The notes: a model not told the origin generated them from the letters alone. Counted from the stretch's first letter, positions 1 through 9,022 are shown. The stretch is 64,000 nt of DNA from Desulfatibacillum alkenivorans DSM 16219 (GCF_900142135.1 NZ_FQZU01000002.1:248001-312000), one strand, 5' to 3'. A program made the numbers and translations.

Positions 1-1
1 A

Positions 2-901
2 TACAACGTAAGCCCCGGCGCCCAGGTGGACAAGGGCCAGGTGCTCATCCAACTGGACAGCGACCAATTGAACGCTCAGGTGGAGGAAGCGGCCCAAGGC
101 CTGGTTTCGGCCCGGGCCATGCACGAGCAGGCCAAGCAGGCTTTGGAGCAGGCCAAGGCGGCCTTTGACGAAGCGGCTAAAGCCTATCAGCGCGTCAAAA
201 CCTACTTCGCCTCCGAAGCCGCCACACAGCAGCAATTGGAGCAGGCCGAATCCGCCTATCTCCAGGCGCAAGCCGGAGTAAGGCAGGCTGAGGACGGGGT
301 CAAGGCGGCCAGAGCCGGCGTGGCCAGGGCGCAAAAGGTGGTGGATCAGCGCATGATCGCCAAGGGCTACACCACCATTACAGCGCCCACCGACGGCGAG
401 GTGGTCAAAAGGCTGGCGGAAAAGGGAGACCTGGCGTGGCCGGGCAAGCCCTTGCTGGTCATCCAGACCCGCAGCCAGCTTAGGCTGGAAGCGGTGGTCC
501 GGGAAGGGCTCATCAGCCGGGTGCGCATTGGAACGCCTTTGGAAATCGCCATCGACTCCATGGATTTGATTATTGAAGGAACGGTGGAGGAAATCGTGCC
601 TTCGGCCGATTCGGTCACCCGCACCTTTTTGGTCAAGGTGGACCTGCCCCAAACCCAGGGCATGTTCCCCGGCATGTTCGGCAGGCTGATGATTCCCGCA
701 TCCACCCGATCCGTGGTGGCGGTCCCCAAATCCGCCATTGAACGGACCGGCCAGCTTGAGATGGTCACGGTCCGGGAAGGCGGAATCTGGAAAAAGGTCT
801 TCGTCAAGACGGGAAAGCCTTTGGGCGGCGGCAAGGTGGAGGTGTTGTCCGGCCTGGAAGGCGGCGAAACCGTAGGAGTCAGGGGGGGAGAAAATGGCTG
901 A
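2..901 (+). CDS. RND efflux periplasmic adaptor (membrane fusion protein), 5' end missing
   Basis: This is the C-terminal 299 residues of an HlyD/AcrA-type adaptor that links an inner-membrane RND pump to an outer-membrane channel. The frame is open from base 2, so the true start lies before the window. The visible part opens in the first half of a lipoyl-like domain (PGAQVDKGQVLIQLDS). An Ala/Gln/Glu-rich alpha-helical hairpin of about 90 residues follows. The second lipoyl half contains ITAPTDGEVVKR, and a beta-barrel/membrane-proximal region with FPGMFGRLMIP comes last. The stop overlaps the start of the pump gene by 8 bases, so the two are translationally coupled. The substrate cannot be read from the sequence. 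Confidence 0.93.
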   Translation, partial: YNVSPGAQVDKGQVLIQLDSDQLNAQVEEAAQGLVSARAMHEQAKQALEQAKAAFDEAAKAYQRVKTYFASEAATQQQLEQAESAYLQAQAGVRQAEDGVKAARAGVARAQKVVDQRMIAKGYTTITAPTDGEVVKRLAEKGDLAWPGKPLLVIQTRSQLRLEAVVREGLISRVRIGTPLEIAIDSMDLIIEGTVEEIVPSADSVTRTFLVKVDLPQTQGMFPGMFGRLMIPASTRSVVAVPKSAIERTGQLEMVTVREGGIWKKVFVKTGKPLGGGKVEVLSGLEGGETVGVRGGENG

Positions 902-3900
902 TCAGGACCGCGCGCCCGGCGGATTCATTACTGGGGTGGTCCGCCTGTTTTTGGAATCCAAGCTGCCCATATTGTTCATCCTGTTCGCTATTGGCATGGG
1001 AGCGGCCAGCATTTACGTCACCCCCCGCGAGGAGGAGCCGCAAATCGTGGTGCCCCTGGCGGACGTGTACGTCCAGGCCCCCGGCGCCAGCGCCGAGGAA
1101 GTGGAAAAGCTGGTGGCAACGCCCCTGGAACGGCTGTTGTGGCAGATAGACGGCGTGGAATACGTGTATTCCACCTCCCACCGCGACATGGCCGTGGTCA
1201 CGGTCCGGTTTTATGTGGGCGAGGACCGGGAGCGATCCATCGTCAAGCTTCATAACAAAATAATGATGAATCAGGATCAGGCGCCGCCCATTGTCAAAGG
1301 CTGGGTGGTCAAGCCGGTGGAAATCGACGACGTGCCCATCGTCAACCTGACCCTGTATTCGGATAAATACGACGACCACGCCCTCACCCGTATCGGCCAG
1401 GAAGTCCTGGCGCGCCTCTCCGAAGTGGAGGACATTTCCCGCACGTCCATTGTGGGCGGCCGCAAGCGCGAGGTGCGGGTGGAATTGCTGCCCGACCGCA
1501 TGAACGGCCTGGGCGTGAGCATGCTGGAGGTGGGGCGGACCCTGGCCGGAACCGATGCGTCCGTCACAGCCGGATCCTTCTCACGCGCCAACAAGGATAT
1601 CACCGTCACGGCGGACGGATTCGTGTGCTGCGCCCGGGACGTGGAAAATCTGGTGGTGGGCGTCCACGGCGATCGCCCCGTATACATGCGGGACATCGCC
1701 AGGGTCATTGACGGGCCGGAGGAGGCTTTTTCGTACTCCCGGTTCGGCTATTCCCAGCATTATCGCCAGGAAAACGGCCTGGACGGCGAGCCTGTTGAAT
1801 ACCCGGCGGTCACCCTGGCCCTGGCCAAGAAAAAAGGCGTCAACGCCGTTAACGTGGCCCAAAACATCCACAAAAAAATGGAGGAGCTGAAAAAGGACGT
1901 GATCCCCCCCGACGTCCACGTCATAACCGCCCGGGACTACGGCCAGACCGCCCAAACCAAGGTGGACGACCTTTTAAGCTCTCTCTTTTTCGCCATCCTC
2001 ACCGTGGTGGCGCTTCTCATCTTTACCCTGGGCTGGCGGGAAGCCATGGTGGTGGCTCTGGCCGTGCCCATCAGCTTCGCCCTGGCCCTGTTCGTCAATA
2101 TGATGATGGGCTATACCATCAACCGGGTGACCCTGTTCGCCCTGATTCTTTCCCTGGGCCTGGTTGTGGACGACCCCATCACCAATGTGGACAACATCCA
2201 GCGCCATATCGGCATGGGCAAATTGAAGCCCAAGGGCGCCACCCTGTTCGCCGTGAACGAGGTGCTGCCTCCGGTCATCATGTCCACCCTGGCCATCATC
2301 GTGTCGTTTACGCCCATGTTTTTCATCACGGGCATGATGGGGCCGTATATGTCCCCCATGGCCGCCAACGTGCCCCTGACCGTTATATTCTCCACGGTCT
2401 GCGCGCTTACCATTGTGCCGTGGTTCACCTTTACTTTGCTTAAGAAAAGCGGGGTTCCCAAGGAAGCCGGCCAGGACGTCACCCCGGCCTGGATAAGAAA
2501 AGGCTACGCCTGGGTGATTCGGCCGTTTTTGGACTCAGGCCTGCGGCGCATCCTCCTGGGCCTGGTGGTGGTCGGGCTGCTGATTTTTTCCGCCTCTTTG
2601 GCTTTGTTCCGCCACGTGCCTTTGAAAATGCTGCCTTTCGACAACAAAAACGAATTCCAGATTATCCTGGACATGCCGGAGGGAACGCCCCTGGAAGCCA
2701 CGGACCGCGCGGTCCGCGCCTTTGAAGAATACCTCCGGGGCGTGTCGGAAGTGACCAACACCATTTCCTACGTAGGCGAGCCTTCCCCCATGGACTTCAA
2801 CGGCATGGTGCGCCACTATTATTTGCGCAAGGGCGGAAACCTGGCCGACATCCGGGTCAACCTGTACGACAAGGTCAGGCGTCAGGAACAAAGCCATGCC
2901 ATCGTATTGAGGCTCCGGCAGGACCTCCAGGCCATCGCCGATCAGCACGGCGTTGACATGAAAATCGTGGAAGTCCCGCCCGGGCCTCCGGTCATCTCCA
3001 CTGTGGTTGCGGAAATCTACGGCTCTCCGCATATGCAGTACCAGGATCTCATTGACGGCGCCGCTCATGTAGAGGAAATTTTCCGGCATGAAGATTTTGT
3101 GGTGGACATAGACGATACCACGGAAACGCCCCGGGATCGCCTGGACTTTGTGCTGGATAAGGAAAAAGCCGCCCTTCACGGGGTGACTACCGAAATGATC
3201 GCCCAAACCCTGCGTATGGCGGTGGGCGGCGCCAGCCCGGCCACGGTGCACGCTCCGGGGGAACGCCAGTTCCTGCCCGTGACGGTCATCCTGCCCCGGG
3301 CTCAACGGTCCAGCGCCCAGGGATTGTCGCAAATTCCCGTCAAGACCGCCGCCGGCAAGATGGTTGCTCTGGGCGAGTTGGGCGCCTTCCGGAAAATCCC
3401 GGTGGATCAGCCCATTTACCATAAAAATTTAAAGCCCGTGGTTTACGTGTTCGGCGAAATGGCAGGCAGGGCGCCCGGCGAGGCCATCCTGGATATGCAA
3501 TCCCGCTTAAAGGATAATCCGCCTCCTCCGGGCATCGAGGTGGATTGGGCCGGAGAAGGGGAATGGAAAATCACCCTGAGCGTGTTCCGGGATATGGGAC
3601 TAGCATATCTGGCGGCCTTTGCAGGCATTTACGTGCTGCTGGTCATCCAGATGAACTCCTTTTTCATGCCCGTGTTGATCCTCATGGCCATTCCGCTGAC
3701 ATTCATCGGCATCATGCCGGGATTCTGGCTGTTTAACCTGTTTTTCGCGCCGCCTGTGGCGGCCTTTGAAAACCCGGTGTTTTTCACGGCCACAAGCATG
3801 ATCGGCATGATCGCCCTGGGCGGCATTGTCATCAGGAATTCGCTGGTGCTCATCGAGTTTATCCAACAGGCCCTTAAAGAAGGCATGGGCCTGAAAGACG

Positions 3901-4103
3901 CCATCCTGCAAAGCGGCGCGGTCCGGCTGCGGCCCATCATCCTGACAGCCGCAACCACGGCCCTGGGCGCCTGGCCCATCACCCTGGATCCCATATTCTC
4001 GGGACTGGCCTGGGCCTTGATCTTCGGCTTGTTTGCGTCCACGGCCTTTACCCTACTGGTGGTGCCGGTCACCTACTTTGCATTGAACAAAAACAAGGCC
4101 TGA
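894..4103 (+). CDS. RND-family efflux pump, inner-membrane permease
   Basis: At 1069 residues this has the usual AcrB/MexB-family length. It exports substrates by proton antiport as a trimer with the upstream adaptor. Seen in the sequence: TM1 at about residues 20-38, a large periplasmic loop, a TM2-6 block, a second periplasmic loop, and a TM8-12 block ending LVVPVTYFALN. The TM4 signature GLVVDDPITNVDN holds the paired aspartates of the proton relay. The C-terminal GGIVIRNSLVLIEF block is typical of the family. Periplasmic sequence such as YVQAPGASAEEVEKLVATPLE is also typical. The gene starts inside the adaptor gene (8-base overlap) and is followed by an intrinsic terminator. Whether it is a drug, solvent or metal pump is not decidable here. 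Confidence 0.95.
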   Translation: MADQDRAPGGFITGVVRLFLESKLPILFILFAIGMGAASIYVTPREEEPQIVVPLADVYVQAPGASAEEVEKLVATPLERLLWQIDGVEYVYSTSHRDMAVVTVRFYVGEDRERSIVKLHNKIMMNQDQAPPIVKGWVVKPVEIDDVPIVNLTLYSDKYDDHALTRIGQEVLARLSEVEDISRTSIVGGRKREVRVELLPDRMNGLGVSMLEVGRTLAGTDASVTAGSFSRANKDITVTADGFVCCARDVENLVVGVHGDRPVYMRDIARVIDGPEEAFSYSRFGYSQHYRQENGLDGEPVEYPAVTLALAKKKGVNAVNVAQNIHKKMEELKKDVIPPDVHVITARDYGQTAQTKVDDLLSSLFFAILTVVALLIFTLGWREAMVVALAVPISFALALFVNMMMGYTINRVTLFALILSLGLVVDDPITNVDNIQRHIGMGKLKPKGATLFAVNEVLPPVIMSTLAIIVSFTPMFFITGMMGPYMSPMAANVPLTVIFSTVCALTIVPWFTFTLLKKSGVPKEAGQDVTPAWIRKGYAWVIRPFLDSGLRRILLGLVVVGLLIFSASLALFRHVPLKMLPFDNKNEFQIILDMPEGTPLEATDRAVRAFEEYLRGVSEVTNTISYVGEPSPMDFNGMVRHYYLRKGGNLADIRVNLYDKVRRQEQSHAIVLRLRQDLQAIADQHGVDMKIVEVPPGPPVISTVVAEIYGSPHMQYQDLIDGAAHVEEIFRHEDFVVDIDDTTETPRDRLDFVLDKEKAALHGVTTEMIAQTLRMAVGGASPATVHAPGERQFLPVTVILPRAQRSSAQGLSQIPVKTAAGKMVALGELGAFRKIPVDQPIYHKNLKPVVYVFGEMAGRAPGEAILDMQSRLKDNPPPPGIEVDWAGEGEWKITLSVFRDMGLAYLAAFAGIYVLLVIQMNSFFMPVLILMAIPLTFIGIMPGFWLFNLFFAPPVAAFENPVFFTATSMIGMIALGGIVIRNSLVLIEFIQQALKEGMGLKDAILQSGAVRLRPIILTAATTALGAWPITLDPIFSGLAWALIFGLFASTAFTLLVVPVTYFALNKNKA

Positions 4104-4132
4104 TTGAACAGGCCAATTTGAATACCCCAAAA

Positions 4133-4169
4133 AACCTCCCCGGAATAACCTCCAGGGAGGTTTTTTTTT
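4133..4169 (+). terminator. Intrinsic terminator of the RND operon
   Basis: AACCTCCC (4133-4140) pairs with GGGAGGTT (4155-4162), with a 14-base loop and a run of nine T's. It lies 30 bases after the pump stop codon. Confidence 0.85.
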
Positions 4170-4217
4170 GTTGCAATGTCTTTCCTCCCCGTAGGGGCGC
4201 CGCTTGCCGCGTTCTTT

Positions 4218-4440
4218 GGTTGGGTGGCCCAGGCAACGGTAGTATGTTGCCTGGGTTTGGTTAGCAACAGAAGGAGCGGCCTGTGAAGATGATGGAAATC
4301 GGGGATGGTCGGCGGGCGTATAGAGTTGGTTGAAAACCTGCGTTTGTTCTTGGCTTTGGGTGAACCATCCGTCCTTACCAATTTCCCGGATTCCATGGCT
4401 CGCAAGGTTTTACTACTTGTCGCATTGCGACCCCGGCACG
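4218..4440. repeat. Intergenic repeat family A, copy 1
   Basis: The sequence begins GGGTGGCCCAGGCAAC and carries a perfect 10-bp inverted repeat, CCCAGGCAAC (4228-4237) with GTTGCCTGGG (4246-4255), around an 8-base loop. Downstream similarity to copy 2 continues through GGGGATGG...GGCGGGCG, GTTGAAAACCTGC and a GGTTTTACT..TGTCGC..TG segment. It holds no convincing coding sequence. Function is unknown; it looks like a bacterial interspersed palindromic element. Confidence 0.65.
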
Positions 4441-4515
4441 ATACTGCTGTGCCGGGGCTACCCATAGATAAGGACTCGGCTTCGAGCCTATCGATTGGTT
4501 AAAGCAATGCAGGCG

Positions 4516-4537
4516 CACAGCTTGCTGTGTTTTTTTA
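4516..4537 (+). terminator. Terminator-like hairpin between the two family A repeats
   Basis: CACAGC, TT, GCTGTG is followed by eight T's. No gene upstream on this strand needs it, because the RND operon already ends at 4169. It may belong to the repeat element. Confidence 0.4.
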
Positions 4538-4760
4538 GGGTGGCCCAGACAGTGTAGTTTACTGTCTGGCTTGCTTTAGCAACACAAGGTGCCACCGGGA
4601 CTGATAATTGGAATTGGGGATGGCCGGCGGGCGAACAGCGCGGGTTGAAAACCTGCTTTTTTTGTTTGATTTTGGATGCGGCGCTCGTGTTCACCGAATT
4701 TTTTGGACTCCTTGCTCTGCATGGTTTTACTGCATGTCGCGCTGAAACTCAGCACTCCCA
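4535..4760. repeat. Intergenic repeat family A, copy 2
   Basis: This is a diverged direct copy of the element at 4218-4440. Its hairpin CCAGACAGT (4545-4553) / ACTGTCTGG (4561-4569) is perfect although three base pairs differ from copy 1, each compensated on the other arm. The rest of the 4104-4927 gap holds only terminators and an ATTCTGAC...CTGGATTCCTGCGTCC stretch typical of proteobacterial intergenic repeats. I see no gene in it. Confidence 0.65.
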
Positions 4761-4862
4761 AAAGGGGAACCCGGCGTCATTCTGACAAAATCGCCGAGAG
4801 AATGGATGCAACCCGGATTCATGTAAAAGCAAGGACCCTGGATTCCTGCGTCCAAGCGCAAA

Positions 4863-4892
4863 GGCCCGGGAGGCTGAAACACCTCCCGGGCC
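4863..4892 (-). terminator. Probable terminator of the hcp operon
   Basis: An 11-bp stem GGCCCGGGAGG/CCTCCCGGGCC with an 8-base loop lies 35 bases beyond the hcp stop. On the minus strand it is followed by only three T's, so the call rests mainly on stem strength and position. Confidence 0.6.
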
Positions 4893-4927
4893 GGGTTTGT
4901 TGTAAGGTGTTTTTTACGCCGTCCTGA

Positions 4928-6538
4928 TTATCCCAGGATGGCTTTCAGGTCGTCGTCCGGGGTGGAAATGGGCATGATGTTGAAGTTCTTCACCAGCACG
5001 TCCAGGACGTTGGGGGTGATGAACGCAGGCAGGGTCGGCCCGAGGCGAATGTCCTTGATTCCCAGGAACAGCAGGGTCAGGAGGATGGACACGGCCTTTT
5101 GCTCGTACCAGGACAAAATCATGGACAGGGGCAGGTCGTTGACTCCGCATTCAAAGGCGTTGGCCAGGGCCACGGCGATCTGGATGGCCGAGTAGGCGTC
5201 GTTGCACTGTCCCACGTCCAAAAGTCTGGGGATGCCCCCGATGTCGCCCAGTTCTTTGTCGAAAAACCGGAACTTGCCGCAGGCCAGGGTCAGGACCACG
5301 CAGTCCGAGGGGACTTTTTCCACGAACTCGGTGTAGTAGTTCCGGCCGGGCTTGGCGCCGTCGCAGCCGGCCACCAGAAAGAAATGCCGGAGGGCCTTGC
5401 CCTTGACCGCCTCGATTACCTTGTCGGCCACGCCCAGGACTGCATTGCGGCCGAATCCCACCAGAACTTCCTTGCCGGGAGCGTCTTCTGTAAAGCCGGG
5501 CAGGGCCAGGGCTTTTTCAATGACCGGGGTGAAGTCGCCGTCGGCAATGTGCTGCACGCCGGGCCATTCCACTACGCCGCTGGTGAAAATGGCGCCTTCG
5601 TATTCTTCCTTGGGCTTTTGGATGCAGTTGGTGGTCATGAGGATCGCGCCCGGAAAGGCTGCGAACTCCTTTTTCTGGTTCTGCCAGGCGGTGCCGTAAT
5701 GGCCGTAAAAGTGGCCGTATTTTTTCAGTTCCGGATACCCGTGACAAGGCAGCATTTCGCCATGGGTGTAAACGTTAATCCCTTTGCCTTCGGTCTGCTT
5801 CAAGACGGCTTCCAGGTCTTTGAGGTCGTGGCCGGAAACCAGGATGGCCTTGCCCGCCTTGACGCCCAGAGGCACGGGAGTGGGAACCGGGTGTCCGTAG
5901 GTTCCGGTGTTGCCCGCGTCCAGGAGTTCCATGGCCCTGAGGTTAACCTCTCCGCATTTGAGCACCAGCCCGACCCATTCGTCCAGGCCCAGGTCCTCAT
6001 TCAGGGGAGCGGTCAGGGCTTCGTACAAGAAGGCGTAAACTTCGGGATCGCTCTGGCCCAGGATTTCGGCGTGATCCATATAGGCCGCAACCCCTTTAAG
6101 CCCAAAAAGCAGAATGTGCTGCAGGGAGAGGATGTCCGGGTTGACGTCCGGCTCGGACTTGAGGCCCACTTGCGGGGCCTGAACCAGCATCTCGTCTAAG
6201 GTGGAGCCGGGGACGAAGGCCGCCGGGCCGTCCAGGGTCACGCCCAGCTTTTCCTTGCAGGCGTCGCGCAATGCCACGGTTTTGCGGACCCATTCAGCCA
6301 AATTGTCTTTGTCAAAATTCACGTTGGTCAGGGTGGAAAACAGGGCCTTGGAGGTGAACACGTCAATTTCCTTGTCCACGATACCCTGTTTCCGGGCTTC
6401 CAGGGCGTATTGGGCCAGGCCGCGCAGGGCGTAGACCAAAAGATCCTGCATGTCGGCAACCTCGGGCTGCTTGCCGCAAACGCCTATGGCATCGCATCCG
6501 GTTCCTTTCGCCGCTTGTTCGCATTGGTAACAAAACAT
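4928..6538 (-). CDS. hcp: Hybrid cluster protein (hydroxylamine/NO reductase), class I
   Basis: The protein has 536 residues, the length of class I Hcp. It is a cytoplasmic enzyme that reduces hydroxylamine in vitro and is tied to NO detoxification and nitrosation signalling. The N-terminal cysteines C3, C6, C15 and C21 (MFCYQCEQAAKGTGC...VCGKQ) have the spacing of Desulfovibrio-type class I proteins, which bind a [4Fe-4S] cluster. Ligand regions of the hybrid [4Fe-2O-2S] cluster are recognisable at THGEMLPCHGYPELKKYGH, TTNCIQKP, VAGCDGAKPGRNYY, LTLACGKFRF and DVGQCNDAYSA. It is the last gene of a four-gene minus-strand operon, 56 bases after the HD protein, and probably shares the CRP/FNR-type promoter near 9030-9072. 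Confidence 0.97.
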   Translation of the reverse strand: MFCYQCEQAAKGTGCDAIGVCGKQPEVADMQDLLVYALRGLAQYALEARKQGIVDKEIDVFTSKALFSTLTNVNFDKDNLAEWVRKTVALRDACKEKLGVTLDGPAAFVPGSTLDEMLVQAPQVGLKSEPDVNPDILSLQHILLFGLKGVAAYMDHAEILGQSDPEVYAFLYEALTAPLNEDLGLDEWVGLVLKCGEVNLRAMELLDAGNTGTYGHPVPTPVPLGVKAGKAILVSGHDLKDLEAVLKQTEGKGINVYTHGEMLPCHGYPELKKYGHFYGHYGTAWQNQKKEFAAFPGAILMTTNCIQKPKEEYEGAIFTSGVVEWPGVQHIADGDFTPVIEKALALPGFTEDAPGKEVLVGFGRNAVLGVADKVIEAVKGKALRHFFLVAGCDGAKPGRNYYTEFVEKVPSDCVVLTLACGKFRFFDKELGDIGGIPRLLDVGQCNDAYSAIQIAVALANAFECGVNDLPLSMILSWYEQKAVSILLTLLFLGIKDIRLGPTLPAFITPNVLDVLVKNFNIMPISTPDDDLKAILG

Positions 6539-6594
6539 GTTGGGGCCTCCTTTGTTGTGTGAGTTGTCCTGCGTAATATTGCGCGTAATCTTCT

Positions 6595-7332
6595 TTATTG
6601 AGCGTACATCGAAAGGGCTTTTTGCCTGCCCGTTTCAGTTTTGAAAACCTTGTTGATGAGTTTGGCCAGGTGCTCCTTGTCAAAATCCGGGTACACGTCC
6701 GGGATGTTCACCAGCCAGTCCGAATCCCACAGGATGCGGAACTCCGGAGTGTCCATGCCTCTGACCGTGTGGTGGTTGGCGATGATGTCGCACACATGGT
6801 CAACGGTTTCCTTATCCATGCCCAAACCTTCCATGATGGGCCGGGCGATGGGCGGGCCTTCAATCTCCTGAAAGCGGCCCCGGTTGCTGCCGTGCTTTTT
6901 TTCCGCTTCCTGAATGCCGATATCGTGAAGCACCGCGGCGGAAAGCACCACCTTGGGGTCGCCTTCTTCCGTCTTGATCAGGTCCTGGGCGTGACCTAAA
7001 ACTTCCAAGGCGTGGTTGATGCGTTTTTCATCCTTGCCGAACTGCATTTTCATGGCGTCCACCAGTTGATCCACCAGGGAGGCGCCGCCTTCTCCCTCGC
7101 CCATTTTCTCTTTGGGATCGTAGCCCAGGCATTCCTTGGCGTGCTCGCACCACAGGGCGCAGCCCAGGTTGAGCTTGGGGTTTTTGACCATATGCTGGCA
7201 CTTGGGGCATCTGCGGCGGGCGTCATCGCGGAAAAACTCAATTTCGTGGCCGCAATTGCCGCACGGAATTTCAAAAACATCGTCTGCGGACCAAAACATG
7301 GTGTCTTGTCCGGGGCACATTGTTCTTCCCAT
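6595..7332 (-). CDS. Zinc-ribbon and HD-domain protein (predicted phosphohydrolase)
   Basis: This 245-residue protein has an N-terminal treble-clef-like ribbon with C24-x2-C27 and C42-x2-C45, plus further cysteines at 58, 62 and 68. An HD domain follows, with H107, the H136-D137 pair (AAVLHDIGI) and H187-H188 (IIANHHTV). HD proteins are metal-dependent phosphohydrolases, often acting on nucleotides, but the substrate here is unknown. Its ATG overlaps the stop of the AsrC-like gene by one base (TAATG), so the two are coupled. Lying between a sulfite-reductase-like protein and Hcp, it likely belongs to the nitrosative-stress response. That role is inferred from context only. Confidence 0.85.
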   Translation of the reverse strand: MGRTMCPGQDTMFWSADDVFEIPCGNCGHEIEFFRDDARRRCPKCQHMVKNPKLNLGCALWCEHAKECLGYDPKEKMGEGEGGASLVDQLVDAMKMQFGKDEKRINHALEVLGHAQDLIKTEEGDPKVVLSAAVLHDIGIQEAEKKHGSNRGRFQEIEGPPIARPIMEGLGMDKETVDHVCDIIANHHTVRGMDTPEFRILWDSDWLVNIPDVYPDFDKEHLAKLINKVFKTETGRQKALSMYAQ

Positions 7333-8195
7333 TATTCCCTCCTATTCCAGCGGATCCAAAAATCCGCAAACCGTTCGTTTTCCAGGCCGTGATCCAAATA
7401 ATCCCTGACGATCTTGTCGATCACGGGCATGGCGTCCCGGGGGCTGGTGAACTCGCCCACAACCCTCGCCAGGTGGGGATGGCGGCCTAACTTGCCGCCG
7501 GCCAGCAGCCTGCCGCCATTTTCTTCAAGGCGGATGCATCCGGCCGGGCAGGCCTGGGAGCAGTTGAAGCATCCCTGGCAGGCGGCCGGATCATGCACCG
7601 GGCGGTCGTCCCTCATTGCGATGGCGTGATCCGGGCAGGACTCGGCGCAATCGCCGCAGCCCACGCATTCGTCCAGGTTAAATTCAGGCCGTGCGTATCC
7701 TACAATGGCCAGGTCCGATATCTGGGGCCGGCTGCAACCGTTGGGGCAGCCCGAAACCGACACTTTGACCTTGTTATGAAACTTGATCGTGTCGGCCTTG
7801 ACCTTTTGCCGCAGCTTCTCCGAAATCCCGGCGGCCTCGGCCCAATCTTTGACGGCCAGAGTCCATTCCTCCGTGTCGATCAAAGGATTTTGGCAGCCCG
7901 CCAAGGCGTTATGGCAGGCGTTGAAAACCAGCATGGGAACCCCGGCCTCGTTCTTCGCGGGCATCTTGCCTTTCAGGGAATCCATGGATTTGCCGGACAT
8001 CAAGGCCTTGAACCGTTGCTCCGCCGCCTGGTAGTCGCCCAAGGAGACCGCGGCTCCGCCTTTATCCCGCACGGCTTGCTCCACCTTGCCGCGAACCATG
8101 GGGCGCACCACAAGGGGTACGGATTTCAGGGCCTGTTCAGCCTCCCTATCCCAGGGCAGGCCGCCCTGCGCGTCTTTTCCGGCGAATAATTTCAT
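7332..8195 (-). CDS. AsrC-like siroheme/[4Fe-4S] and ferredoxin-domain reductase protein
   Basis: The protein has 287 residues. The N-terminal part resembles the nitrite/sulfite reductase fold, with cluster-siroheme cysteines C94, C101, C150 and C154 (ACHNALAGC and SGCPNGCSRPQ). It ends in two complete ferredoxin motifs, C177/C180/C183/C187 and C206/C209/C212/C216. This order matches the anaerobic sulfite reductase C-subunit family and small assimilatory-type reductases. No AsrA or AsrB is present, so a stand-alone reductase or electron carrier for Hcp is more likely than a full Asr complex. It overlaps the upstream ferredoxin gene by one base (TGATG). Confidence 0.85.
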   Translation of the reverse strand: MKLFAGKDAQGGLPWDREAEQALKSVPLVVRPMVRGKVEQAVRDKGGAAVSLGDYQAAEQRFKALMSGKSMDSLKGKMPAKNEAGVPMLVFNACHNALAGCQNPLIDTEEWTLAVKDWAEAAGISEKLRQKVKADTIKFHNKVKVSVSGCPNGCSRPQISDLAIVGYARPEFNLDECVGCGDCAESCPDHAIAMRDDRPVHDPAACQGCFNCSQACPAGCIRLEENGGRLLAGGKLGRHPHLARVVGEFTSPRDAMPVIDKIVRDYLDHGLENERFADFWIRWNRRE

Positions 8196-8938
8196 CAGCT
8201 TAGCTTTCCGTCCTTATCCAGGGTTCCTTCCATCAACACGTCGCCGTTCCGCCCGATCTGGATCAGCCCGATGGGCATATCCACGCCGGCCTTTTCCACG
8301 GCCTTCTGGGCGGCGTACACAAAGCCCTTGCAGCAGGGCACGTCCATAAACATGACGGTCAGGGACTTGGGCTTGGCGCCAGCCAATATCTGGGCCAGCT
8401 TGTCAATATGGGCCTGCAGGTCGTCCAGCTTGGGGCAGCCCATGGCGATGGCCTTGCCCGGCAGCACTTTCTGATGCAGCGCCGGGTTGGACGCCGCCGC
8501 GCAGTCCGCCAGCAGGACCAGGTCGGCGCCTTTTAAAAAGGGCGTATTGGGCCCCATCAACTGCAGCTTGACGGGCCAGTGGCCCAGGGTGGATGCTCCG
8601 GCTTCCCCGGGATCTCCCTGGGGGGGCATGGTCATGATCATGGCCTGGGAGGAAGGGCAGCCGAATCCGGCGGCCGGCTTGGGCGCGTCGCTCTTCATCC
8701 TGGCCATTCTTTCGTGCACGGCTTCCTCGTCAAACTCGGGGGCCTCCCGTTCGATGAGGTGCAAAGCGTCCTGGGGGCATTCGCCCAGGCAGGCGCCCAG
8801 GCCGTCGCACAGGATGTCCCCGACAAGCTTGGCCTTGCCGTCAACGATTTCCAGGGCCCCCTCCGCACAGGAGAGAATGCACTGTCCGCAGCCGTCGCAT
8901 TTTTCCTCGTCGATCTCGATGATTTTTCTAAGAGCCAT
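8195..8938 (-). CDS. Ferredoxin-like iron-sulfur protein of the hcp operon (FrdX-like)
   Basis: I take the ATG at 8938 because AGGAGG lies 7 bases before it and it leads straight into the ferredoxin domain (MALRKIIEIDEEKC). This gives 247 residues. The first cluster motif is complete (C14, C17, C20, C24). The second has only three cysteines (C44, C50, C54), with Leu in place of the second, as in CDGLGACLGECP. The C-terminal 170 residues include CAAASNPALHQKVLPGKAIAMGCPKLD and VMFMDVPCCKGFVYA, more potential metal ligands. Proteins of this type neighbour hcp in Desulfovibrio and are the presumed electron donor. First gene of the operon. Confidence 0.85.
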   Translation of the reverse strand: MALRKIIEIDEEKCDGCGQCILSCAEGALEIVDGKAKLVGDILCDGLGACLGECPQDALHLIEREAPEFDEEAVHERMARMKSDAPKPAAGFGCPSSQAMIMTMPPQGDPGEAGASTLGHWPVKLQLMGPNTPFLKGADLVLLADCAAASNPALHQKVLPGKAIAMGCPKLDDLQAHIDKLAQILAGAKPKSLTVMFMDVPCCKGFVYAAQKAVEKAGVDMPIGLIQIGRNGDVLMEGTLDKDGKLS

Positions 8939-9022
8939 GGTTTGCCTCCTGTATTTGCTTGGCCGATATTTTCGGCCGTCCTTTTTTTTATGTCCGGGGG
9001 ATTGCATTCCGTCCCCGATGTT

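Noticed and set aside
4218-4760. Direct repeats considered as a CRISPR array
   Set aside because: There are only two diverged copies more than 200 bases long, with no spacers of uniform length and no cas genes.
5099-6199. 366-codon plus-strand open frame opposite hcp
   Set aside because: It is the antisense shadow of hcp. It has a His/Gly/Val-rich composition produced by the hcp codon bias, no family similarity and no ribosome site.
7332-8195. Full anaerobic sulfite reductase (AsrABC)
   Set aside because: Only an AsrC-like protein is present. There is no flavoprotein AsrB or ferredoxin-type AsrA next to it, so a complete Asr complex is not supported.
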